This document shows, piece after piece, positions 46,840 through 55,224 of a stretch of 64,000 bases of DNA (the first letter of the stretch is position 1; each line of letters begins with the position of its first letter). A program made the translations under genes and the position numbers. The notes under the pieces are model-generated. The model saw nothing but the letters and a program-made list of their open reading frames with translations, searched no databases and had not been told where the DNA came from. The stretch comes from Ensifer sp. PDNC004 (lineage in GTDB: Bacteria > Pseudomonadota > Alphaproteobacteria > Rhizobiales > Rhizobiaceae). Where the stretch lies: positions 992,001-1,056,000 of the forward strand of contig NZ_CP070352.1 of the NCBI RefSeq assembly GCF_016919405.1. The letters are read 5' to 3'.

Positions 46840-47382
46840 CTAGGAGGCGCCGCCGGCAAGCGTTGTCGCAACCCGCATCATGGCGGAGCGCACGTGGCGG
46901 TGTGCCGTCGCGACGGAGATGTCGAGGTGGGCTGCGATCTCTTCCAGGGTATAGCCGCCGAAACGGTGCATCTCGAGTGCAACCCGCACGTCCTCGGGTA
47001 GGTCTTCGAGAATACCGGAGATGCGTCTTATTTCATCGCTGACGAGGATGATGTCTTCGGGCGTCGGCACCTCGATCGGCATGGACCAGAACGGCGGCTC
47101 GCTCTGCTCCTCCCGCGCTTCGATCTTGCGTCGTTTCAGGAGGTCGAGGGACAGGTTGCGGACGATCTTGTAGAGATACGCGAGCGACAGGCCGGACGGC
47201 CCCGCCGAGGGCGGACTGCCGGTATTTGCCGGCGCGAATCGGATGAAGGCCTCCTGCACGATATCTTCGGCCGTTTCCCGCGATCCGACGATCCGCGTGG
47301 CATAGGCGACCAGGGCAGTGCGGTTGGCGAAATAGACCTGATGGCGCGTGTCCGTGTCGACCACTGTGTCTGATCCGATCAA
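46840..47382 (-). CDS. fecI: ECF RNA polymerase sigma factor (FecI-like)
   Basis: 180 residues: region 2 (VAYATRIVGSRETAEDIVQEAFIRF, YLYKIVRNLSLDLLKRR) and region 4 (LPEDVRVALEMHRFGGYTLEEIAAHLDISVATAHRHVRSAMM). It should direct RNA polymerase to the two conserved elements in front of fecR and the receptor when the receptor is occupied. The start codon is TTG 47382 with no good ribosome site; GTG 47364 is an alternative. First gene of the siderophore locus. Confidence 0.92.
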   Translation of the reverse strand: MIGSDTVVDTDTRHQVYFANRTALVAYATRIVGSRETAEDIVQEAFIRFAPANTGSPPSAGPSGLSLAYLYKIVRNLSLDLLKRRKIEAREEQSEPPFWSMPIEVPTPEDIILVSDEIRRISGILEDLPEDVRVALEMHRFGGYTLEEIAAHLDISVATAHRHVRSAMMRVATTLAGGAS

Positions 47383-47506
47383 ATAATTTCGATTTGGCGC
47401 GCCGTGCGCACCCCTGCCGGCAGGCGATCGATGGCCAGGGACCGACCGAGCGCGGTGTCTCTTAGCACGCAGAAATAAACTTGTCTGTAATACTCATGTT
47501 AAAATT

Positions 47507-48451
47507 TCAAGGCACGCACGAAGGCGTGGAGAGAGCGTGCGCTTCGGGGGAGCGGGCGTTCCCGGAGCGAAGCTCCCGAACCAGATCGATCAAGGCACGC
47601 AGTTTCGCCGGCACGTGTCGGCGGCCAGGAAAATAGAGGCAGAGTCCGTCATATGGCGGCGTCCACTCCTCCAGCACCGGAAGCAGGCGCCCGGCCTTGA
47701 CGTGGTCGCGCACGTGGTGATCGGAGAGATAGGCCAATCCCACCCCGCAAAGGGCCGCCTGAAGCATGAGCTCGCTGTCGTCGAGAGTGAGCGGTCCCGG
47801 CACATCGATTTCGGTGCTTTCTCCACGCCGGGAAAACTCCCAGTGGTAGATCCTGCCGCTCGCCATGCGCGCCCGGATGCAGGCATGTTGCATCAGATCG
47901 CCCGGCCGCAGCGGCACCGTTCTTTCACGAAAATACTCCGGCGACCCCACGACGATCATGCGTGACTGAGGCGCCACCGGAACGGCGATCATATCTGGCG
48001 GAACCGCTTCGGCGAGGCGAAACCCGGCATCGAAACCGAGTGCCACGATATCCACCAGCGCATTGTCGGTCGCAACCTCCAGCGCCATGTCCGGGTAGCG
48101 CCGCAGATACTCGATCAGCAGCGGCCGCAGAACCATCTTCGCCGCTCCCGGCGACGTGTTGAGCCGCAGCATTCCGCTCGGCCGCGCCTGGGATTCCGTC
48201 GCCCGCTCGACCGCGTTGTCGATGGCGGCAAGCGCCGGCAGGATCTCGGCAACGAAAGCCTCGCCGGCCGTCGTCAGCGCCACCGATCGCGTCGTGCGGT
48301 TGAACAGGCGCACGTTGAGCCGCGCCTCCAGGGCCAGGACGGCATGGCTCAACGACGAGGACGAAACCCCGAGTTCCCGGGCAGCGGCCCGAAAGCCGCC
48401 GAGCCGCGCGATCGCCGCCACGGCCTCCAGTTCGGGCAAGCTCGCCTTCAT
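47507..48451 (-). CDS. LysR family transcriptional regulator
   Basis: 314 residues: HTH (GFRAAARELGVSSSSLSHAVLALEARLN) and effector domain. Divergent from an aldehyde dehydrogenase gene across 96 bp, the probable target. A GATAA-TC-TTATC dyad at 48485-48496 in this gap may be the LysR site. The open frame continues far upstream but ATG 48451 begins the family homology. Confidence 0.92.
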   Translation of the reverse strand: MKASLPELEAVAAIARLGGFRAAARELGVSSSSLSHAVLALEARLNVRLFNRTTRSVALTTAGEAFVAEILPALAAIDNAVERATESQARPSGMLRLNTSPGAAKMVLRPLLIEYLRRYPDMALEVATDNALVDIVALGFDAGFRLAEAVPPDMIAVPVAPQSRMIVVGSPEYFRERTVPLRPGDLMQHACIRARMASGRIYHWEFSRRGESTEIDVPGPLTLDDSELMLQAALCGVGLAYLSDHHVRDHVKAGRLLPVLEEWTPPYDGLCLYFPGRRHVPAKLRALIDLVRELRSGNARSPEAHALSTPSCVP

Positions 48452-48484
48452 TGCACTATCTAACTCATCAGAGTGTCTTCGATT

Positions 48485-48496
48485 GATAATCTTATC
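48485..48496. promoter_or_regulatory. Dyad in LysR/aldehyde dehydrogenase gap
   Basis: GATAA (48485-48489) and TTATC (48492-48496), separated by TC, 52 bp before the aldehyde dehydrogenase ATG. A candidate LysR binding site by position only. Confidence 0.35.
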
Positions 48497-48547
48497 CTGA
48501 CGATCGTTCGGATGCATATCCCTGTCATCGCAACAGGAAATCGGACG

Positions 48548-49963
48548 ATGAAGATCATTGAGCAGATGTATGTCGATGGCGCTTTCGTTGCGCCTCACGG
48601 CGACGAGCGCTTCGCGCTTTTCAATCCCGCCACGGAGGAAAAGATCGGCGAGGTTCGGCTGGGCGACGCGCAGGATGCACGCGCGGCGATTGCTGCCGCG
48701 AAACGTGCTTTCCCTGCCATGCGACGAACGACACCGGCCGAACGGATCGCCATGCTGCATGCGTTGAGGCAGGCCGTCGCTGCCAGCGCCGATACCCTTC
48801 GCGCGGCCATGGCCACCGAGTACGGCGCGCCGCAGTCCTTCCTCGCCTTCTCCGTGCCGCACGCGGCAAACGTGTTCGACGTCGCGGCAAAGACCGTGGC
48901 CGACTACGCCTTCACCCGACGCGTCGGTAATGCGGAGGTGGTGATGGAACCGGTTGGCGTGGCTGCGGCAATCACGCCCTGGAACAGCAATATCGGCTTC
49001 ATCTGCACCAAGCTTGCAACCGCGATCGCCGCCGGCACGACCATCGTGATCAAGCCGTCGGAAATGAGCGCCATCCAGACCCAGATCCTCCTCGAAGCCT
49101 TGCACGAAGCGGGACTACCCGATGGCGTCCTCAACGTCGTCAACGGCTACGGCCATTTGGTTGGCGCGGAACTCAGCCGGCATCCGGACATCGCCAAGGT
49201 GACCTTCACCGGCTCGACGACGACCGGTCGGGAGATCCTGCGCAGTGCGGCGGAAAGCTTCAAGCGCGTGACGCTCGAACTCGGCGGCAAAGGCCCTCAG
49301 ATCCTGCTGGATGACGCGGATCTCGACCGCGCGATCCCGCATATTCTGGCATCTGCCTTCCGCAACAGCGGACAGGCCTGCATCGCCGGAACCCGGCTGC
49401 TCGTCTCAAGGCAGAGCCATGCGGAAGTGATGTCGCGCCTTGCGCAAGCCGTTTCCGCGTTGCGCACCGGCCCTTCGAGCGATCCGGCTTCCGATATCGG
49501 CCCGATGGTGAGCGCTCGCCATTGGGAACGCGTTCAGTCTTACATCCGTCTCGGGCAGGAGGAAGGCGCAACGCTTCTGGTCGGCGGCGAAGGTCGACCG
49601 GATGGCTTGGACCGGGGCTGGTTCGTTCGCCCGACCGTCTTTTCCAACGTGGCCAATGACATGCGGATTGCGCGCGAAGAAGTCTTCGGCCCGGTGCTCA
49701 GCGTTCTTTCCTACGACACGGAAGCAGAAGCGATCGCCATTGCCAATGATAGCGAATACGGGCTGCAGTCCTATGTCCTTGGAACCGATGCCGAACGGAT
49801 GCGCGGTGTCGCCCGTCGGTTGGAGACAGGCCGCGTCGTCATCAATGAAGCTCCGGCCGGCACACAGGCGCCCTTCGGTGGTTTCAAGCACTCGGGCATC
49901 GGGCGCGAATTCGGATCGTTCGGCCTCGACGCCTTCCTCGAACCGAAGGCGATCATCGGATGA
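48548..49963 (+). CDS. Aldehyde dehydrogenase family protein
   Basis: 471 residues, NAD(P)-dependent aldehyde dehydrogenase. Catalytic Cys in NSGQACIAGTR, general base Glu in LELGGKGPQ, cofactor loop FTGSTTTGREI and oxyanion Asn in ITPWNSN. It oxidises an aldehyde to an acid; the substrate is unknown. ATG 48548 follows AGGAAATCGGACG. A strong hairpin lies just after the stop. Confidence 0.92.
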   Translation: MKIIEQMYVDGAFVAPHGDERFALFNPATEEKIGEVRLGDAQDARAAIAAAKRAFPAMRRTTPAERIAMLHALRQAVAASADTLRAAMATEYGAPQSFLAFSVPHAANVFDVAAKTVADYAFTRRVGNAEVVMEPVGVAAAITPWNSNIGFICTKLATAIAAGTTIVIKPSEMSAIQTQILLEALHEAGLPDGVLNVVNGYGHLVGAELSRHPDIAKVTFTGSTTTGREILRSAAESFKRVTLELGGKGPQILLDDADLDRAIPHILASAFRNSGQACIAGTRLLVSRQSHAEVMSRLAQAVSALRTGPSSDPASDIGPMVSARHWERVQSYIRLGQEEGATLLVGGEGRPDGLDRGWFVRPTVFSNVANDMRIAREEVFGPVLSVLSYDTEAEAIAIANDSEYGLQSYVLGTDAERMRGVARRLETGRVVINEAPAGTQAPFGGFKHSGIGREFGSFGLDAFLEPKAIIG

Positions 49964-49969
49964 TACCTT

Positions 49970-50002
49970 GCCCGGACGGCCCGGACCCAGAGCCGTCCGG
50001 GC
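49970..50002. repeat. Inverted repeat after aldehyde dehydrogenase gene
   Basis: GCCCGGACGGC (49970-49980) pairs perfectly with GCCGTCCGGGC (49992-50002); 11-nt loop. No T-run follows, so it may stabilise the mRNA 3' end rather than terminate by itself. A second hairpin lies about 60 bp on. Confidence 0.6.
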
Positions 50003-50065
50003 GACGGCCACTCCACAGCGCCCTTGGGGGCAAAGTAAGAGCGATCCCGGCAAGGGCAAAACGAT

Positions 50066-50102
50066 CGCGGCGGCCTCCTCTCGAAGGCCGCCGCGTTTCT
50101 TG
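50066..50102. terminator. Rho-independent terminator
   Basis: CGCGGCGGCCT (50066-50076) and AGGCCGCCGCG (50085-50095) form a perfect 11-bp stem with an 8-nt loop, followed by TTTCTTGT. It lies between the convergent aldehyde dehydrogenase and TerC-family genes. Confidence 0.8.
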
Positions 50103-50125
50103 TCACGGTCGGATGAGCTCGGGCG

Positions 50126-51094
50126 TTATGCCGGCAGTTGCTCATCCTTGGTCTTTATCAGGCTCCAGACAACGCCCGAAGCGATGATCGCGAAGGTGAC
50201 GCCGAGCGACAGAGCCGCCGGGAACTTCTCGAGCCCCAGGAGATCGGCCACGAAGATCTTCGAACCGATGAAGATCAGGACGACCGCCAGCGCCGGCTTC
50301 AGGTAGCGGAAGCGATGGATCATGGCAGCAAGCGCGAAGTAGAGAGCGCGAAGGCCGAGGATTGCGAAGATGTTCGACGTGTAGACGATGAACGGGTCCG
50401 TGGTGATCGCGAAGATCGCGGGAACCGAGTCGACGGCGAAGATCACGTCAGCCACCTCGACCATGACCAGGGCCATGAAGAGGGGCGTGATGAACCAGGT
50501 CATCTTGCCGGTCTTCGGGTTCACGAGCTTCACGAAGAAGCGTTCGCCGTGATGCTCTTCGGTGACGTTGAAACGGCTGCGCATGAAGCGCACGAGCGCG
50601 TTGTCCGAAACGTTGGGCTCGGCCTCCTTCATCACCAACATCTTGATGCCGGTAAAGACGAGGAAGGCAGCGAAGATGTAGAGAACCCAGGAGAACTGAG
50701 CCACGAGCGTCGCGCCGACGCCGATCATGATCGCGCGCAGCACGATGACGCCGAGGATACCCCAGAAGAGCACGCGGTGCTGGTAGATGCGCGGGACGGC
50801 GAAGAAGGAGAAGATGAGGGCGATGACGAAGACGTTGTCGAGCGCAAGCGTCTTCTCGACGACGAAGCCGGTCATATAGGCAAGGCCGGACTCGGCACCC
50901 AGATACCACCAGACGAAGCCGCCGAAGCTCAGGCCGAGGGCGATATAGAAGGCGGAAAGCTTGACGCTTTCGGCAACGTTGATCTCCTTGTTCTCCTTAT
51001 GGAGAATACCAAGGTCGAACGACAGGATAGCGATCACGAGGGCGAAAAAGCTCGCCCATAGCCACAGTGGCGTTCCCAGCCACACTACAGACAT
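50126..51094 (-). CDS. TerC/Alx family membrane protein
   Basis: 322 residues with about nine membrane helices. Length and sequence match the Alx branch (EKTLALDNVFVIALIFSFF, VEVADVIFAVDSVPAIFAITTDPFIVYTSNIFAILGLRALYF), with the acidic intramembrane residues thought to handle manganese or other metals. Alx exports Mn2+ in E. coli. The start at 51094 is set by homology; no clear Shine-Dalgarno sequence is present. About 250 bp of non-coding sequence precede it, including a 7-bp hairpin. Confidence 0.88.
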   Translation of the reverse strand: MSVVWLGTPLWLWASFFALVIAILSFDLGILHKENKEINVAESVKLSAFYIALGLSFGGFVWWYLGAESGLAYMTGFVVEKTLALDNVFVIALIFSFFAVPRIYQHRVLFWGILGVIVLRAIMIGVGATLVAQFSWVLYIFAAFLVFTGIKMLVMKEAEPNVSDNALVRFMRSRFNVTEEHHGERFFVKLVNPKTGKMTWFITPLFMALVMVEVADVIFAVDSVPAIFAITTDPFIVYTSNIFAILGLRALYFALAAMIHRFRYLKPALAVVLIFIGSKIFVADLLGLEKFPAALSLGVTFAIIASGVVWSLIKTKDEQLPA

Positions 51095-51134
51095 GAAGGA
51101 AAAGTCCACAGACGGGTCCCCAATCGGCACATGT

Positions 51135-51154
51135 TGTCGGAATAAGGTCCGACA
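51135..51154 (-). other. Hairpin in the leader of the TerC/Alx gene
   Basis: TGTCGGA (51135-51141) and TCCGACA (51148-51154) form a perfect 7-bp stem with a 6-nt loop, 40 nt upstream of the start codon. In the mRNA the loop reads CCUUAU. It may be part of a regulated leader; no known riboswitch class was recognised. Confidence 0.45.
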
Positions 51155-51346
51155 TCGCAAGAGTGCCGAAGCTCTCGCCAGAGGGGCCCGGACCAGCGGG
51201 TTAGGCAGCAGATGGGAGCTCGGTTTTCCGGTATCAAGAGAGGCTCGCGATTTTTTTGTGAGGACTCGGCCGCGCTTGCCGGCGGCCGAACCGTTGTGGT
51301 CAAAAGGACCGACGAGATCGTTTCTTGCAGCGTGTGAGGTTGGACC

Positions 51347-51766
51347 GTGACGGCAGAAGACCGGACCGAAGCACCCGCGTTCGCCTGGCGCGGGCCGTTC
51401 GAAAACAGCGAAGTGAATACCCTGCACGCCGAATGCTTCGATCACGCCGTGACCGAAGACGACTGGTGGGACCAGGTCAACCGCTTCAGCCTCGGCTGGG
51501 TCACCATGCGGATTTCAGGCACGCTCGCCGGCTTCGTCAACGTCGCCTGGGACGGCGGCGTGCATGCGTTCCTGCTCGATACGATGGTGACGTCAGCGTT
51601 GAGGCGTAAGGGTTACGCCACGCTGCTCGTCGAAGAGGCCGTAACCCACGCCAAGGCCTCGGGCTGCGAATGGCTGCATGTGGACTTCGATCCTGAGCTT
51701 CGGGATTTTTACCTCGATCGGTGCGGCTTCGTGCCGACGGATGCCGGTCTCATCCAACTTCGATAA
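51347..51766 (+). CDS. GNAT family N-acetyltransferase
   Basis: 139 residues with a GNAT core: strand-helix VTSALRRKGYATLLVEEAVTHAKASGC contains the acetyl-CoA loop (R-R-K-G-Y-A), and LRDFYLDRCGFVPT is the usual C-terminal part. The substrate is unknown. GTG 51347 has GAGG 7 nt upstream. Divergent from the TerC/Alx gene. Confidence 0.88.
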   Translation: MTAEDRTEAPAFAWRGPFENSEVNTLHAECFDHAVTEDDWWDQVNRFSLGWVTMRISGTLAGFVNVAWDGGVHAFLLDTMVTSALRRKGYATLLVEEAVTHAKASGCEWLHVDFDPELRDFYLDRCGFVPTDAGLIQLR

Positions 51767-51894
51767 AAAAATTCTCCAGCATCTGGCCTTTGAGCATGGT
51801 CGTCCTCGCAGCCAAGTCGATGTGGTGGCTTGATAAACTTCCTATATAAGCGAACGCGACGTTCGAGGTTTCCGCCAAGACAAGGACAGATTTG

Positions 51895-52809
51895 ATGACC
51901 GAAAAATCCCCCGCTGACAATTTCCCCGCCGGCTACGACGTTCCCAAGGTGTGGACCTGGGACAAGGGCAATGGCGGCGCGTTTGCCAGCATCAACCGCC
52001 CGACCGCCGGAGCGACGAGCGACAAGGACCTGCCGGTCGGGAAGCATCCGCTGCAGCTATATTCGCTGGCGACGCCGAACGGTGTGAAGGTCACGATCAT
52101 GCTCGAAGAGCTGCTGGCGGCCGGCCATAAGGACGCCGAATACGATGCCTGGCCGATCCGCATCGGAGACGGCGACCAGTTCGGCTCCGGCTTCGTCGAC
52201 GTCAACCCGAACTCCAAGATCCCGGCGCTGATGGATCACGCGCCCAAGGGCGGCGGCACGCCGGTGCGCGTGTTCGAATCGGCCTCGATCCTCACCTATC
52301 TCGCCGAGAAATTCGGTGCCTTCCTGCCGAGCGAGCTTCGCGCCCGCACCGAAACCCTGAACTGGCTGTTCTGGCAGATGGGCTCGGCACCGTTTCTGGG
52401 CGGCGGCTTCGGCCATTTCTATGCCTATGCGCCGATGAAGATCAAATACGCCATCGACCGCTACGCCATGGAGGTGAAGCGCCAGCTCGACGTGCTCGAT
52501 CGCCATCTCGCCGAAAACCGGTTCCTCGCCGGCAACGAATACACCATCGCCGACATGGCCACCTGGCCCTGGTATGGCAATCTGGCGCTCGGGCAGGTAT
52601 ATGGCGATGCGGGTACCTTCCTCGAGGTCCAGAGCTACGAGCACGTCCAGCGCTGGACGGCAGAGATCGCCGCCCGTCCGGCGGTCAAACGCGGCCGCAT
52701 GGTCAACCGCTTGAGCGGCAACCCGTCCGAACAATTGCATGAGCGCCACGACGCCTCCGACTTCGAGACGAAGACTGAGGACAAGATTGGCGAGAAGCAG
52801 ACCGCCTAA
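51895..52809 (+). CDS. yghU: Glutathione S-transferase family, YghU-like disulfide reductase
   Basis: 304 residues with strong resemblance to E. coli YghU along the full length (KVWTWDKGNGGAFASINRPTAG, LPVGKHPLQLYSLATPNG, EYDAWPIRIGDGDQF, APFLGGGFGHFY, VKRGRMVNRL, QLHERHDASDFET). YghU/YfcG-type GSTs bind two glutathiones and reduce organic disulfides. Cytosolic. AAGGA is 8 nt before ATG 51895. Followed 10 bp later by a small unknown gene, probably co-transcribed. Confidence 0.94.
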   Translation: MTEKSPADNFPAGYDVPKVWTWDKGNGGAFASINRPTAGATSDKDLPVGKHPLQLYSLATPNGVKVTIMLEELLAAGHKDAEYDAWPIRIGDGDQFGSGFVDVNPNSKIPALMDHAPKGGGTPVRVFESASILTYLAEKFGAFLPSELRARTETLNWLFWQMGSAPFLGGGFGHFYAYAPMKIKYAIDRYAMEVKRQLDVLDRHLAENRFLAGNEYTIADMATWPWYGNLALGQVYGDAGTFLEVQSYEHVQRWTAEIAARPAVKRGRMVNRLSGNPSEQLHERHDASDFETKTEDKIGEKQTA

Positions 52810-52819
52810 GGAGAATAGA

Positions 52820-53197
52820 ATGGCCAAGCTGGCTGATATGACGAAACACCGGGGTTTTCCCTACGCCATGCCGGGCACGGGCATCCAGTTCGTCATCCGT
52901 CGGGCCAACCCCAAGGGAGCAACGCCGATTAAGGCACTGCCCCGCCATGCCCGGCCGGGCTCCGGAGCGCACCGCATCGATGCGGCCTTCCTCCACGCCC
53001 TCTGGCATCATTTCGGCGCAGAACCATTCGAGCGTGGCAATCTCGATGCCGCTCGGCTGAACCTCCTGTTCGGACGCGAGGTGCTGCCGGTCGACAAGGA
53101 TTTCGATCCGGTGTCCTACGAAGCTTTGCTCGTCATCAACGAGAAGGTTGCCCGGCAAAGCTTCCCGGAATCGTTCGTCGACGTATTCGAGGTGTGA
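52820..53197 (+). CDS. Hypothetical protein downstream of yghU
   Basis: 125 residues; no family recognised. Contains RIDAAFLHALWHHFGAEPFERG and a basic, Pro-rich N-terminus, no signal peptide. AAGGAG is 6 nt before ATG 52820, and the gene starts 10 bp after yghU, so they form an operon ended by the terminator at 53230. A thiol-stress link is inferred only from the neighbour. Confidence 0.75.
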   Translation: MAKLADMTKHRGFPYAMPGTGIQFVIRRANPKGATPIKALPRHARPGSGAHRIDAAFLHALWHHFGAEPFERGNLDAARLNLLFGREVLPVDKDFDPVSYEALLVINEKVARQSFPESFVDVFEV

Positions 53198-53229
53198 TGT
53201 CCGCGGCGGCCTGGCCGCTGCAAATATCT

Positions 53230-53268
53230 GAGGTGGCGCACCGCCTGCCGGTGCGCCACCTCGCTTTT
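53230..53268. terminator. Strong rho-independent terminator
   Basis: GAGGTGGCGCACCG (53230-53243) pairs perfectly with CGGTGCGCCACCTC (53249-53262) across a 5-nt loop and is followed by GCTTTT. It ends the yghU operon and lies 6 bp from the 3' end of the convergent GST gene. Confidence 0.92.
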
Positions 53269-53273
53269 CCAGA

Positions 53274-54011
53274 TCACGCGCGGAGTGCGCCCGTCATCCG
53301 CAACACATCCTCGAGCGGGACGAGGCCCTTCATCGCACCGCTGCCGGCGGCAGGTTCGCCATCCTCGATCGCCACGGCGAAACGGAAGGCGGGATCGGCC
53401 TCGATGCGCTGGCGCAGCGCGTGGATGCGCGGGTAGCTGCGCGCATAGTCCTTCGGATCGATCGCCTCGTGGAAATCGACCCAGCGGGCCACGCCGGCAA
53501 AAACCGCATCGGCAAGCGTCGGTCGGTCGCCGAGCAGGTAATCGCTGTCGCCCATCATCGCTTCCAGCTGATTGTGACGCTTGGCGACGAATTCGCGGCC
53601 GAAGGCGCGCAGGGTTTCGCGGTACTCCTCCGTGGCGTCTTCGGTTTCCAGCGCCACCCACATCGTGAAGAAGGCGCCGGTGAAGCCGGTGTTGAGGAAG
53701 GCGATGAACTGGTGCATGCGGGCCGCCTCGAAAGTGCCCGGGGCGAAGCTGATGCGGCGCTGGTGATCGCGCGCCTCCAGCCACAGTGCGATCGCCATGG
53801 TCTCGGTCAGCACGTCGCCCTTATCGGTCACCAGCGCGGGCGTTTCGACCCGGCCGTTGAAGCGCTCATAGGCGTCGGTGCGCATTTCCCCAAGCATGTC
53901 GACACGGGTGAGGCGATAGGGTTGGCCGAGCCATTCGAAGGCGGTGACCAGGCCGGCGGAGCTGCCGAGCGGAAAGCCTGCGGTAAAGATCGCTTCAGAG
54001 ACAGAAGGCAT
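53274..54011 (-). CDS. Glutathione S-transferase family protein
   Basis: 245 residues: N-terminal thioredoxin-like domain (GSSAGLVTAFEWLGQPYRL, ETPALVTDKGDVLTETMAIALWL, where the Glu-Thr pair binds glutathione) and a C-terminal helical domain (YLLGDRPTLADAVFAGVARW). Role in detoxification or thiol chemistry; substrate unknown. AGAAACGACACC precedes the ATG. Confidence 0.9.
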   Translation of the reverse strand: MPSVSEAIFTAGFPLGSSAGLVTAFEWLGQPYRLTRVDMLGEMRTDAYERFNGRVETPALVTDKGDVLTETMAIALWLEARDHQRRISFAPGTFEAARMHQFIAFLNTGFTGAFFTMWVALETEDATEEYRETLRAFGREFVAKRHNQLEAMMGDSDYLLGDRPTLADAVFAGVARWVDFHEAIDPKDYARSYPRIHALRQRIEADPAFRFAVAIEDGEPAAGSGAMKGLVPLEDVLRMTGALRA

Positions 54012-54146
54012 GGTGTCGTTTCTCCATTGTTGGTGTCATGGATATATCGACGTGGACGGCGGCTCTGTAGTCGGCCAAAATTGGACTTATCGTCCGCAAA
54101 TGTAGACGACAAAGTTGAGGGCTGCGCGAACGAGGCCTGATTTTCG

Positions 54147-54170
54147 CCGAACGCCCTCGCGGGCGTTCGG
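54147..54170. repeat. Perfect hairpin downstream of SDR gene
   Basis: CCGAACGCCC (54147-54156), TCGC loop, GGGCGTTCGG (54161-54170). It lies 36 bp after the SDR stop. There is no T-run on the minus-strand side, so termination is possible but unproven. Confidence 0.6.
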
Positions 54171-54206
54171 CAATGTGCGGGATCGGCCGCTGATTTGGCC
54201 CCGCCG

Positions 54207-54971
54207 CTACGCGGAGCGAACCGGAGACGGATAGAGGCCGCCTTCGTCGGCATCGACGGTGATCGACAGGGTCACGTGCCGCGGCCGCGTCAAGGCGAAC
54301 AGCACCGCTTCGGCGATGTCCCGGTTGGTTGCCGCCTCGCCCTTCTTGCGACTGCCGGCCGCCTCCCATGCGCCATCAAGCGGAGAGACATCCTCGAGGT
54401 AAGGCGGGTGCACGACGATCGAACGGGTGGGTGTACCGGCGAGCTTCTGGCGCAAACCATCGGCGAGGGCGGCCTGCGCCCGCTTGGCGGCATAGAAGGG
54501 GACGGACACGGTCTGGAGCGCTGCGTTGGGCAGGCCGCTGATCGAGCCGATCGTGACGATATCCGGCCGGGCCGAGTGAGCGAGCAAAGGCAGCAGACCC
54601 TGGGTAAACAGGAAGGTTCCGGTAACGGCCGCGTTAATGACACTGATGACCGCATCATCAGGATGATCCTCGTCGCTGTCTTCGAGCCACATGGCGCCAT
54701 TGTTCACGAGGATATCGACGCGGGTGTTCTCCGCCCTGATGCCCTCGACCGCCGCAGCGACGCTTTTCGCATCGGCAAGATCGAGCGCAACGGTTTGTAC
54801 CCGTCGCCCGAGATTGCGGGCAATCGGTTCGGCTACGTCCTTGAGGGCACTCTGGCTGCGCCCGCACAAAACGAGATCGCACCCCGCTTCGGCCAGGGCA
54901 TAGGCCAATGCCGCTCCGAGCCCGCGACCAGCGCCGGTAACCACTGCAACAGTTCCATTCAGTTGTATCAT
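54207..54971 (-). CDS. SDR family NAD(P)-dependent oxidoreductase
   Basis: 254 residues, classical short-chain dehydrogenase: cofactor motif TGAGRGLGAALA, NNGA (here VNNGAMW), Ser in IGSISGLPN and YxxxK in FYAAKRAQ. It reduces a ketone or oxidises an alcohol; substrate unknown. AGGGG sits 6 nt before ATG 54971; ATG 54977 is an alternative. Confidence 0.9.
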   Translation of the reverse strand: MIQLNGTVAVVTGAGRGLGAALAYALAEAGCDLVLCGRSQSALKDVAEPIARNLGRRVQTVALDLADAKSVAAAVEGIRAENTRVDILVNNGAMWLEDSDEDHPDDAVISVINAAVTGTFLFTQGLLPLLAHSARPDIVTIGSISGLPNAALQTVSVPFYAAKRAQAALADGLRQKLAGTPTRSIVVHPPYLEDVSPLDGAWEAAGSRKKGEAATNRDIAEAVLFALTRPRHVTLSITVDADEGGLYPSPVRSA

Positions 54972-55224
54972 CCGCATCCCCTAAGGCGCGCGAGGAGAAG
55001 CCCCGCGCGCGTATCGAAGCCGCACAATTAGGTATCAGGGGTTGAATTTCCAACGGGAAACCGGCGGATGCGACGACCCGGCGCATGTGGATCGGGCCGA
55101 CATTGCACCCGGCAAACGCCCCCGCCTGGGAATATCAGGGTGGAGAAACGGGGGCGCCGACCTATCTCGCAGGGCAGGTGGCGAAGGAAACGGCCCATCC
55201 GGCTTCAAAACGAAAGGACGCGTC

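Noticed and set aside
47482..47496. TGT-N9-TCA before fecI, close to the rhizobial iron-responsive IRO box (TGA-N9-TCA)
   Set aside because: One of six fixed bases is wrong and the match is expected often by chance; not enough to claim RirA control.
51095..51346. yybP-ykoY manganese riboswitch before the TerC/Alx gene
   Set aside because: I could not find the conserved core of the class by eye; only a simple hairpin is present. Kept as a finding to check, not as a feature.
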